Shown here: one piece after another, positions 1 through 6,760 of the stretch
Layout of the letters: every line of letters begins with the position of its first letter
Position numbering within the stretch: the first letter of the stretch is position 1
Assembly (NCBI GenBank): GCA_044238735.1
Contig: JBIICS010000148.1
Coordinates: 1 to 6,760 of the forward strand
DNA length: 6,760 nucleotides
Source of the DNA: JBIICS01 sp044238735
GTDB taxonomy: Bacteria > Bacteroidota > Bacteroidia > UBA4408
Direction of reading: 5' to 3'
Program-made: the position numbers and the translations under genes
The notes under the pieces: generated by a model
Seen by the model: only the letters and a program-made list of their open reading frames with translations
Told to the model about the DNA's origin: nothing
Databases searched by the model: none

Positions 1-18
1 CATTCCAAACATTATAAA

Positions 19-921
19 CTAATAAAAGCTGTACTCATATTTAGCAATATCCATATTAGCATCCGGAAGTTTTTTTAGATCACTTTCGAGTAAGCCTTTT
101 TCGTTATAAAAGTAAAAACGTTCATAATTTTGTTTGCTATTCAGAAAATAATATTCTTTGTCAAGTTGATTATTCTTGTATTCATACTGGTAGCTTTCAG
201 AGAAGTAATTTCCAGTATTAGCAAAATATTTTTTTTCTAAAATTTGACCCAATTCGTTATATTTAATTTCTTCATCACTTCCAGTAGTAGTAATAATAAA
301 AGTGGTATAAACAGCCTTTTTAAATCCCGTGCTATTTAAAGAAAATACTTGTTGTTTGTAGGGTTGGTTAATGTCGTTAATACAGGTTCGTTTGTAACTT
401 TCTCTTCCAAAAAATTCATATTTATAACTTTCTGCCCATTTTACTTCCTGATATCCGGGCTTGAAAAATAAAGGGTTTTCATTAAGGTTTTGCTCTTTAA
501 CTTTACTATGTTTGGTTAGATATCCAGCTGGATCGTGTTCAAAGTATTCGCTGTAATAGCCATTTTTGTCTAATGTTCTTTTTACCCTTATTATATTAGG
601 TTTAGCATATATATACCAGGTAAACAGCGACTCTGTTTTTTGATTTGGAGATTTAATAGTTGTAATCGTTTTTTCAGGATAACCCTCTTTGTTGTAAATA
701 GTTTTTTGGCAAATACCTTTATCAAAAATTCTTTCATTTAGGGGCTTGAACTGATAGGTAATCTTTATTTCTTTGATATTGTTATTCTTAATGTATTCTG
801 GTTTAAAATTGGGATTTCCTATTGAATAATCATTCCAGCCTAAATCTATAACCTGACCTTTAGTAAAATTCAGGTTCAAAAAAAGTATCAACAAACAAAA
901 AATAATTTTAAATAATTTCAA
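19..921 (-). CDS. Secreted protein of unknown function with RHS/YD-like repeats
   Basis: I do not recognise a named family. From a TTG start at 921 the protein has 300 residues and opens with a textbook export signal: MKLFKIIF, a hydrophobic run rich in Leu and Phe, then FTKG before Gln23, the probable cleavage point. The mature part is rich in Tyr, Lys and Asn and repeats a loose pattern of short beta-hairpin-like units, for example YNKEGYPEKTI, LDKNGYYSEYF, YNELGQILEKKYF and FYNEKGLLESDL. This resembles degenerate RHS/YD or MORN-like repeats found in secreted Bacteroidota proteins, and suggests an all-beta periplasmic or surface protein; that is inference. An in-frame ATG at 969 would give 316 residues, but it would overlap the upstream thioredoxin-domain gene by 62 bases and put 16 extra residues before the signal. 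The TTG gives a 14-base overlap, so I prefer it. It is probably cotranscribed with that upstream gene. The reading frame is certain, the start moderately so, the function unknown. Confidence 0.75.
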   Translation of the reverse strand: MKLFKIIFCLLILFLNLNFTKGQVIDLGWNDYSIGNPNFKPEYIKNNNIKEIKITYQFKPLNERIFDKGICQKTIYNKEGYPEKTITTIKSPNQKTESLFTWYIYAKPNIIRVKRTLDKNGYYSEYFEHDPAGYLTKHSKVKEQNLNENPLFFKPGYQEVKWAESYKYEFFGRESYKRTCINDINQPYKQQVFSLNSTGFKKAVYTTFIITTTGSDEEIKYNELGQILEKKYFANTGNYFSESYQYEYKNNQLDKEYYFLNSKQNYERFYFYNEKGLLESDLKKLPDANMDIAKYEYSFY

Positions 922-2923
922 GTGCCTCTTTGATATTTTTAGTAGGTTGTTTACAGGTATTATTTTCACAAACGTAAATTAAAGTTTCGTTAATTGACAG
1001 GCGCGATTTAAAAAGATATTCAGTTGAATTGTTAGTATGTGTAATTAAGCAATTAGCATGGTAGTTTTCATGGAGTTGGTGAAAATATTCCGATGATTGC
1101 GGACCAGCTATTACAATTTCTTTAAAACCCAATAATTCAAATCCAATAATTTTTCCAAAAAGGGCATATCCAGCCGGTTGTTCTATAAAATAGGGAAATA
1201 CATGTTTTATTATTTTTAGGTAACGATTATAGTATAAATTGTCACCAGTAATTTTATACAGAAAAAAATTATTTAATGCGCAAAAGGCATTGCTTGATGG
1301 AATTACATTGTCATTGGTATCTGCCTTATTCGCTATTAATTCTATTTGTTTTATAGGATTAAAATTATAAAATCCACTTTCGGTATTTAAAAACAATTGA
1401 TCCGTCAGCCTCTGCAGGTCTATTGCTTTTTTAATATATTTTGTATCGGATGTAGCCAGATACAAATTTATATAAGCATTGGTTAGTATGCTATAGTCTT
1501 CGCAAAAGGCTTTTGTACTGATTGTGTTGTTTGTGTTTACCCTAAAAAACTCATTTCCTATAAAGAAATGAATTGAAATCGATTCAATTAAGTTTTCTGC
1601 TTTTTTTAATAAATTTTCGTCTTTAAATGAAATAAATGCTTCAGTTAATCCAATAACCAGCAGGGCATTCCAGCTTAATAAACACTTGTGATCTAGGCCA
1701 GGTTTTATGCGTTTATTTCGGTGAAATAATAGTTTTTGATTAATCTCCGATACCTTTATATTTAGTTGGTTGATATCCAGATTTAGTTCTGCTGCTATTT
1801 CATTTAAATTTTGTTTGCGCATTAATACATATAAGTCATTCTCCCAAAAACCAATATGGTCTTTATTGTAAAGCAATTGAAGAAAGTTAAAGTCAGATTT
1901 TGTTATTTCCTTTAATTCATCTAAAGTCCAAGTATAGTATTTCCCTTCTACTCCCTCCGAATCAGCATCCAATGCCGAATAAAATAGACCGTTTTCAGAT
2001 TTTAGGTCACTTTCTAAAAATTCTATGGTTTGATAAACTGTATTTTTGTATTCTTCACTTTTAAAAAGACGGTACCCTTTGCTGTATAATTCAATAAGTT
2101 GAGCATTATCGTATAACATTTTTTCAAAATGGGGTATTTTCCAATATCCATCAACGCTATACCTCGAAAACCCTCCTCCAATTTGATCATAAATTCCCCC
2201 TCTGCACATTTTATCGAGAGTTAGTTTAACAAAATTAAGGATCGAATAATCTTTAGTTGAGCAACCATAATTTAATAAGAAAGCATAATTTACCGGCATC
2301 GGGAACTTGGGTGCATAACTGGGTCCACCATCTTTAAAATCACAAGTTTTTACCCATTCGATTACTGCAGAGCTATATTCCTCTTTGTTCCATTGTTTAT
2401 TTTCATTTAAAACTGGTAATTCGCTTAATTGCTTAATTCCTTTTTCAAGTTTATCAGCATACTCAATTAATCGATCCCTTTCCTTGTTCTTGAGGTCAAT
2501 TAAACTAATTAATACATTTCGCCATTGTTCGGGTCTAAAATAAGTTCCACCATAAATAGGTCTGGTATCGGGGAGACAAAAGCAATTTAGGGGCCAACCA
2601 CCATTCTGACCCATTAATTGAATAGCTTGCATGTAGAGCAAATCTATATCAGGTCTCTCTTCCCGATCAATTTTAATACAAATAAAAAAATCGTTCATTA
2701 GTTGAGCCAATGTTTCGTTTTCAAAACTTTCTTTTTCCATTACGTGGCACCAATGGCAGCTGGAATAACCTATACTGATGAGAATCATTTTATCCTCATC
2801 AATAGCTCTTTGTAATGTGTTTTTATTCCACGATTCCCAATTAACAGGATTGTGAGCGTGTTGAAGTAAATAGGGGCTACTTTCGTTAATTAAATTGTTT
2901 GTATATCTTTTATCTTTACTCAT
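908..2923 (-). CDS. Thioredoxin domain-containing protein, YyaL/SPATA20 family (DUF255)
   Basis: This 671-residue protein is full length for the family (bacterial members are usually just under 700 residues). The N-terminal thioredoxin-like domain (about 8-165) starts with the family signature SSPYLLQHAHNPVNW (15-29). It carries the redox motif C56-H-W-C59 followed by HVM, then DREERPDID (86-94), GGWPLN with the expected cis-Pro111, and GGTYF (125-129). The rest is the alpha/alpha-barrel part related to six-hairpin glycosidases and N-acylglucosamine 2-epimerases: PKFP (205-208), GGIYDQIGGGFSRYSVDGYW (242-261), PHFEKMLYDNAQL (264-276), ALDADSEGVEGKYYTW (317-332), LSWNALL (416-422), EDYSILTNAY (475-484), and the C-terminal CENNTC motif (652-657). 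There is no signal peptide, so it is probably cytoplasmic. Family members are often called putative thioredoxins or sugar-binding redox proteins, but no reaction is firmly assigned. Residues C114 and C116 lie beside the cis-Pro loop, where other members I recall have nonpolar residues. The ATG at 2923 precedes the conserved N-terminus by a normal distance. The gene is the first of a leftward pair. Confidence 0.95.
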   Translation of the reverse strand: MSKDKRYTNNLINESSPYLLQHAHNPVNWESWNKNTLQRAIDEDKMILISIGYSSCHWCHVMEKESFENETLAQLMNDFFICIKIDREERPDIDLLYMQAIQLMGQNGGWPLNCFCLPDTRPIYGGTYFRPEQWRNVLISLIDLKNKERDRLIEYADKLEKGIKQLSELPVLNENKQWNKEEYSSAVIEWVKTCDFKDGGPSYAPKFPMPVNYAFLLNYGCSTKDYSILNFVKLTLDKMCRGGIYDQIGGGFSRYSVDGYWKIPHFEKMLYDNAQLIELYSKGYRLFKSEEYKNTVYQTIEFLESDLKSENGLFYSALDADSEGVEGKYYTWTLDELKEITKSDFNFLQLLYNKDHIGFWENDLYVLMRKQNLNEIAAELNLDINQLNIKVSEINQKLLFHRNKRIKPGLDHKCLLSWNALLVIGLTEAFISFKDENLLKKAENLIESISIHFFIGNEFFRVNTNNTISTKAFCEDYSILTNAYINLYLATSDTKYIKKAIDLQRLTDQLFLNTESGFYNFNPIKQIELIANKADTNDNVIPSSNAFCALNNFFLYKITGDNLYYNRYLKIIKHVFPYFIEQPAGYALFGKIIGFELLGFKEIVIAGPQSSEYFHQLHENYHANCLITHTNNSTEYLFKSRLSINETLIYVCENNTCKQPTKNIKEALEII

Positions 2924-2946
2924 AATCCTTTAACTTTAACAATAAA

Positions 2947-2954
2947 CAAAAATA
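2947..2954 (-). promoter_or_regulatory. Candidate Bacteroidetes -7 promoter element for the leftward pair
   Basis: Read on the minus strand this is TATTTTTG, a perfect match to the Bacteroidetes primary sigma factor -7 consensus TAnnTTTG. It lies 23 bases upstream of the ATG at 2923, implying a short leader of roughly 15 bases. The expected -33 TTG at about 19 bases further upstream is not present (AAT instead), so this is half of the consensus only. In such AT-rich DNA a chance match is possible, though position and orientation fit well. Confidence 0.45.
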
Positions 2955-2993
2955 AAATGGAGATGGATAGTGTATTATTTTATTTTTATAATT

Positions 2994-3006
2994 TGTAATT
3001 ATTACA
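2994..3006. repeat. Perfect 13-base dyad in the divergent intergenic region
   Basis: TGTAAT-T-ATTACA is an inverted repeat with 6-base arms and a one-base centre. It sits in the 207-base region between the divergent starts at 2923 and 3131, about 40 bases upstream of the candidate leftward -7 element. The symmetry does not extend beyond the arms. It could be an operator for a dimeric regulator acting on one or both gene pairs, but AT-rich DNA yields such dyads by chance fairly often. No known regulator is assigned. Confidence 0.25.
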
Positions 3007-3130
3007 TTGTTAATTAAAATACAATAAATACAGGCTTTTACCGTAATTTTTAGATTACTTTTTATTTTCAAAATTCACATTAAAATTTAAATAACATTTA
3101 ATTAAAAAATAGAGTGTTAGAAATATAAAA

Positions 3131-4543
3131 TTGAATAGATCAGAATTCATACGTTTAACTTCCTTGGGGGTTTTAGGAACTGGTTTTTTAAGTTCCGATT
3201 TATTTGCATTTACTAATTTTTCGGGTAAAGATTTTGGTTCTGATTTTAAATGGGGTGTTGCAACCGCTGCATTCCAAAACGAAGGCGGCTGGTTAGAGGA
3301 CGGAAAAGGTATTTCTATATGGGATTCCTTCTCTTTAAAAAAGGGAACTATAAAAGATAATACCAATGCCCAAGTTAGTTGCGATTTTTATCACCGTTAT
3401 AAAGAAGATATTCAGATTGCTAAAAAACTAAATTTAAAGGTCTTTCGGTTTTCAGTTTCCTGGTCCAGAATTCTTCCGGTTGGAACAGGGCATGTAAATA
3501 AAGAGGGTATTAATTTTTATAATCGTGTTATTAATGAGTGCATAAACAATAATATTGAACCCTGGATAACATGTTATCATTGGGATTTACCACAAGCATT
3601 AGAGGATAAAGGGGGGTGGACCAATCGGGAAATCGTTAAATGGTTCGGAGATTATTGTGAAGTATTGGCTCGTAATTTTGGTGATAGGGTAAAACATTGG
3701 ATGGTACTTAATGAGCCTCTTGCATTTACCGGTGTGGGTTATATGTGGGGAATTCATGCTCCGGGTAAAAGAGGGTTTAAAAATTTTTATCCTGCTATAC
3801 ATCATGCTGCCTTGGCACAAGCCGAAGGGGGCAGGACGTTAAAAAAGTTTATTTCTGACGCTAAAATTGGGACTACTTTTTCATGTTCGCCTATTCATGC
3901 TAAAAATTCTTCAATTAAACACATTCAAGCAGCAAAACGATTGGACGCTCTTTTTAACAGATTATTTATAGAGCCAGCTGCCGGCATGGGATATCCGGTT
4001 GATGATTTGCCTGCTTTAAAACGATTAAAACCCTATATCCTGCCTGGAGACGAGGAAATGCTTAAATTTAATTTCGATTTTATTGGAATTCAAAATTATT
4101 TTAGAGTGGTAGCCCGTTCTTTAAAAGTTTTTCCAATGGTGCACGCATATCAAATACCACCTAAAAAGCGAAATGTTCCTACTACAAATATGAACACCGA
4201 AATTTTTCCTTTTGGTATGTATGAAATGCTAAGGCAATTTAATCAATATGGGTTTAACGAAATTTATGTAACCGAAAATGGAACACCCGGAAATGATTTA
4301 TTGATAAATGGAGAGGTTGACGATCAGCATCGAATTAATTATTTAAATGCGTATCTTGAAAATGTTTTAAAGGCTAAAAATGAGGGTATACCTGTAAAAG
4401 GTTACTTTGTTTGGACTTTTATGGATAACTTTGAATGGGCCGAAGGTTATAAGCCTCGCATGGGATTGGTTTATGTTGATTTTAAAACTCAACAACGGAT
4501 AATTAAAAAAAGTGGATATTGGTTTGCCAATTTTATTAAATAG
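3131..4543 (+). CDS. Exported beta-glycosidase, glycoside hydrolase family 1
   Basis: This 470-residue protein is a complete GH1 retaining beta-glycosidase (typical catalytic domain 440-470 residues). The acid/base is E195 in LNEP (193-196) and the nucleophile is E382 in TENG (381-384). Other sugar-binding positions are present: Q49 in AAFQNEGG, H150-W151-D152 in YHWDLP, N194, N322-Y323, W428, and E435-W436 in DNFEWAEGY. The E435-W436 pair is typical of enzymes acting on unphosphorylated sugars; 6-phospho-beta-glycosidases have a different motif there. Beta-glucosidase is the best guess, but galactosidase or fucosidase activity cannot be excluded. The N-terminus (NRSEFIRLTSLGVLGTGFL) looks like a Tat-type signal with the second arginine replaced by Ser, with possible cleavage after A26, so the enzyme is probably periplasmic or outer-membrane associated. 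The start must be non-ATG: an in-frame stop lies at 3110-3112 and the first internal Met is residue 191. TTG at 3131 places the signal correctly. Only 4 bases separate its stop from the downstream sensor gene, implying one transcript. Confidence 0.93.
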   Translation: MNRSEFIRLTSLGVLGTGFLSSDLFAFTNFSGKDFGSDFKWGVATAAFQNEGGWLEDGKGISIWDSFSLKKGTIKDNTNAQVSCDFYHRYKEDIQIAKKLNLKVFRFSVSWSRILPVGTGHVNKEGINFYNRVINECINNNIEPWITCYHWDLPQALEDKGGWTNREIVKWFGDYCEVLARNFGDRVKHWMVLNEPLAFTGVGYMWGIHAPGKRGFKNFYPAIHHAALAQAEGGRTLKKFISDAKIGTTFSCSPIHAKNSSIKHIQAAKRLDALFNRLFIEPAAGMGYPVDDLPALKRLKPYILPGDEEMLKFNFDFIGIQNYFRVVARSLKVFPMVHAYQIPPKKRNVPTTNMNTEIFPFGMYEMLRQFNQYGFNEIYVTENGTPGNDLLINGEVDDQHRINYLNAYLENVLKAKNEGIPVKGYFVWTFMDNFEWAEGYKPRMGLVYVDFKTQQRIIKKSGYWFANFIK

Positions 4544-4547
4544 AGTT

Positions 4548-6760
4548 ATGAGAGTGTTTTTATTACTGGTCTTCGTTTTTTTATCTCTGAGTAGTTCTTT
4601 TGCTCAGCTAAGTAATATTCGGTTCGATTTAATTTCTATAGAGGATGGCTTGTCTCAAAGCACTCCTAATGCCATTGTTCAGGATAGTAAAGGATTTATT
4701 TGGATAGGAACCCAGGATGGTTTAAATCTTTATGATGGCCATAAATTCAGGGTATTTCACAACGATCCTGATGATACTCTGTCTTTATGCGATAATTTTA
4801 TTCATGCCATTTTAGAGAACGGTGATGGTAGCTTATGGATTGGAACCGAAAATGGTCTTAATTTATATGATCGTAAACAAAATAAATTTTATCCAATAAA
4901 TTTCAACGAAAAAAATAAGGATACCAAAAGAAGCAATATTGTTTATAGTTTACTTCTGGATGAAAAAAATAATTTATGGGTTGGCACCGATGGCGGTGGA
5001 TTATATTGTTTGTCTTTTTCTGATAGTAATTATTCACAAAAGAATTACTCACTAAAGCATTATACAACATTATCAAAAAATGGAAGGCTTAATAATGATG
5101 TTGTAAAATCCATTGTTCAGTTTAATGATTTATTACTTATCGGTACCGCTAATGGAGGAATGTGTACATTAAACCGATCTACCGAAGTGGTTAAATATTT
5201 TAACGAATTGCAGGATAATTCTCATTTCATTAATTCTAAAAACGTAAATAAAATAGTTTTAGATAATAACAAAAGGAAGGCATACGTAGCCACAGAGGAG
5301 GGGGTGGTAGTCATCAGAACTAATGATATGTCAGTTGTCAGAACCATCCGATCTGCAGATGGTTTGGCCGACAATAATATACAAAGTTTACTAGTGGATA
5401 GAGAGGGTAATTTATGGATTGGAACTGTAAGCTCGGGTTTAAATAAGCTGAATACATCTACCGGAAGAATATCTCATTATTTCAATCAGCCCAGCAATCC
5501 GCATAGTTTAGTGGACAACCGAATCATTTACTTGTACGAAGATAATGCTGGGGTTATTTGGGTAGGAACTAATAATGGTGTAAACAAATTTGATCGTATT
5601 AAACAGAACTTCACCACTTTTCGTCATATCGAAAATAATCCGGCTTCTTTGGCAAGTTCAAATATATGGTCGTTATACGAGGATGAAAATAACGTTTTTT
5701 GGGTAGGAACCGATTATGGTATCGACCGAATAGATAGAAAGGAAGGAACTCTATTTCATTATTATACTAATCCCGGTTCATCTTCTCAGGTTACGGTCTA
5801 TTCTATTTTAAAATGGAACAATTACCTTCTTTGTGGAACCGATTACGGGATACTTTATTTTGATAAGGGCAGTGGTAAATTTCATGTTCTAAAGTCAAAA
5901 GACGAATCTTATAAAAAGATAAATAATAAAAAAACATATCAGGTATTTATAGATAGAAAAGGAAATATTTGGGGATCTACCCGTGAGGGCCTTGTTGTAT
6001 TAGATGCAAATAATATGAAGTTTAGTTTGTATGCTAATAATCCTGAAAATAAAAAATCGCTACCCTATAACATTGTAAGGTGCGCCTTGCAGGATAAAAA
6101 AGGTGACTTATATTTTGGAACCAGTGGAGGGGGATTGGTTAAAGCAAACCTACAAATTGACGATGAGGGCTCAATTAGAGATATAGAATTTGAATCTTTT
6201 TATAATATAACGGGCAATGATAAAACCATTAATAACAATACCGTGCTTACCATGTATGAAGATGTTTCGGGTGATATTTGGATTGGTACTTATGGTGGCG
6301 GATTAAATCGTTTTAATACAAAACAAAAAACTTTTATTCACTATACCGAAAGTGATGGATTATGTAATAATGTAGTTTACGGTATTGTACCTGATAAAAC
6401 CGGTAATATTTGGATGAGTACAAACAAAGGGTTGTCTCAGTTTAATCCTAAAACCAATAATTTTCAGAATTATTTCGAGCAAGATGGTTTGCAAAGTAAT
6501 GAATTTAATACCGGAGCCTATGCAAAAGGTAATTCGGGTAGTATTTTATTTGGAGGTATAAAGGGATTTAATCTCTTTTATCCATCTCGATTTAAAAAGA
6601 ATACAATTCCTCCCAACATTGTACTAACAGGTTTATGGCTTTTTAACAAGGAAGTGATGCCCGGAAAAAAATCGCCCATAAAAACGATTATTAGTGAGGC
6701 CGATCAAATTAATTTATCTTTTAAAGAAAATAGTTTTAATATCGAATTTTCTGCCCTTCA
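4548..6760 (+). CDS. Two-propeller Reg_prop sensor, probable hybrid two-component regulator (HTCS), 3' end outside window
   Basis: The frame is open from ATG 4548 to the window edge (737 codons, no interruption). A signal peptide (MRVFLLLVFVFLSLSSSFA, cleavage before Gln20) sends the following region to the periplasm. I count 14 Reg_prop propeller repeats of the form (I/L)W(I/V)GTxxGLNxYD, with the Trp or its equivalent near residues 52, 97, 144, 197, 246, 290, 338, 385, 429, 475, 522, 578, 622 and 668. Fourteen repeats fit two seven-bladed propellers, the known sensor layout of HTCS proteins such as those regulating Bacteroides polysaccharide utilisation loci. From about residue 685 (PPNIVLTGLWLFNKEV onward) a Y_Y_Y immunoglobulin-like domain begins, as expected before the membrane span. 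The usual remainder (transmembrane helix, histidine kinase, receiver, AraC-type DNA-binding domain) would lie outside the window, so a plain histidine kinase or another output domain remains possible. HTCS sensors usually bind oligosaccharides; tight coupling to the GH1 gene suggests its substrate or product as ligand. Confidence 0.9.
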   Translation, partial: MRVFLLLVFVFLSLSSSFAQLSNIRFDLISIEDGLSQSTPNAIVQDSKGFIWIGTQDGLNLYDGHKFRVFHNDPDDTLSLCDNFIHAILENGDGSLWIGTENGLNLYDRKQNKFYPINFNEKNKDTKRSNIVYSLLLDEKNNLWVGTDGGGLYCLSFSDSNYSQKNYSLKHYTTLSKNGRLNNDVVKSIVQFNDLLLIGTANGGMCTLNRSTEVVKYFNELQDNSHFINSKNVNKIVLDNNKRKAYVATEEGVVVIRTNDMSVVRTIRSADGLADNNIQSLLVDREGNLWIGTVSSGLNKLNTSTGRISHYFNQPSNPHSLVDNRIIYLYEDNAGVIWVGTNNGVNKFDRIKQNFTTFRHIENNPASLASSNIWSLYEDENNVFWVGTDYGIDRIDRKEGTLFHYYTNPGSSSQVTVYSILKWNNYLLCGTDYGILYFDKGSGKFHVLKSKDESYKKINNKKTYQVFIDRKGNIWGSTREGLVVLDANNMKFSLYANNPENKKSLPYNIVRCALQDKKGDLYFGTSGGGLVKANLQIDDEGSIRDIEFESFYNITGNDKTINNNTVLTMYEDVSGDIWIGTYGGGLNRFNTKQKTFIHYTESDGLCNNVVYGIVPDKTGNIWMSTNKGLSQFNPKTNNFQNYFEQDGLQSNEFNTGAYAKGNSGSILFGGIKGFNLFYPSRFKKNTIPPNIVLTGLWLFNKEVMPGKKSPIKTIISEADQINLSFKENSFNIEFSAL

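Noticed and set aside
1..12. ATG on the minus strand at 12-10, just past the stop of the leftward secreted protein, possibly the start of a third gene
   Set aside because: Only four codons fit in the window, so a gene cannot be supported.
19..969. Idea that the secreted repeat protein is an RHS toxin or polymorphic toxin tip
   Set aside because: The repeats are degenerate and the protein is short, with no RHS core boundary motif, no toxin domain and no adjacent immunity gene.
3044..3070. Possible rightward -7 elements TAATTTTT (3044-3051) and TATTTTCA (3063-3070)
   Set aside because: Each departs from TAnnTTTG at the final positions and neither has a TTG about 19 bases upstream; in this AT-rich spacer such near matches are expected by chance.
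3055..3366. Open frame of about 100 codons on the minus strand over the start of the GH1 gene
   Set aside because: It lies mostly antisense to the strongly supported GH1 coding sequence, has no recognisable motif, and its tail is low-complexity Asn/Phe/Lys from AT-rich spacer DNA.
3599..3820. Open frame of 73 codons on the minus strand inside the GH1 gene
   Set aside because: It is fully antisense to conserved GH1 sequence, including the LNEP motif region, and has no protein-like features of its own.
4690..6300. Recurring DNA similarity around TGG-AT-GGAAC in the sensor gene, resembling direct repeats
   Set aside because: These are the codons of the WIGT motif of the propeller blades and need no separate DNA-level explanation.

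Overview
The window looks like a piece of a Bacteroidota (Bacteroidetes) chromosome. It is AT-rich, it contains a two-propeller Reg_prop sensor of the kind that heads hybrid two-component regulators in this phylum, it has a Bacteroidetes-type -7 promoter element (TAnnTTTG), and there are no convincing Shine-Dalgarno sites. Nothing visible fixes the class or genus.

The layout is two divergent gene pairs separated by a 207-base intergenic region (2924-3130). Leftward on the minus strand, a full-length YyaL/SPATA20-type thioredoxin-domain protein (2923-908) is followed, with a short overlap, by a secreted protein of unknown function with RHS/YD-like repeats (about 921-19). Rightward on the plus strand, a complete exported family 1 glycoside hydrolase (3131-4543, obligate non-ATG start) is followed after only 4 bases by a large sensor/regulator (4548 onward). 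The sensor is open to the right edge, so only its signal peptide, 14 propeller repeats and the start of a Y_Y_Y domain are visible.

The rightward pair suggests a small glycan-response module: an exported beta-glycosidase cotranscribed with the sensor that may detect its substrate or product. No SusC/SusD pair or other transport gene is visible, so whether this belongs to a full polysaccharide utilisation locus depends on sequence to the right. The leftward pair has no evident functional link to it.

I found no RNA gene, CRISPR array, insertion sequence, integration site or clearly novel system. The points most worth a second look are the TTG start plus degenerate Tat-like signal on the GH1 enzyme, the four-base coupling of enzyme to sensor, the start-site question in the leftward secreted protein, and a small perfect dyad in the divergent intergenic region.
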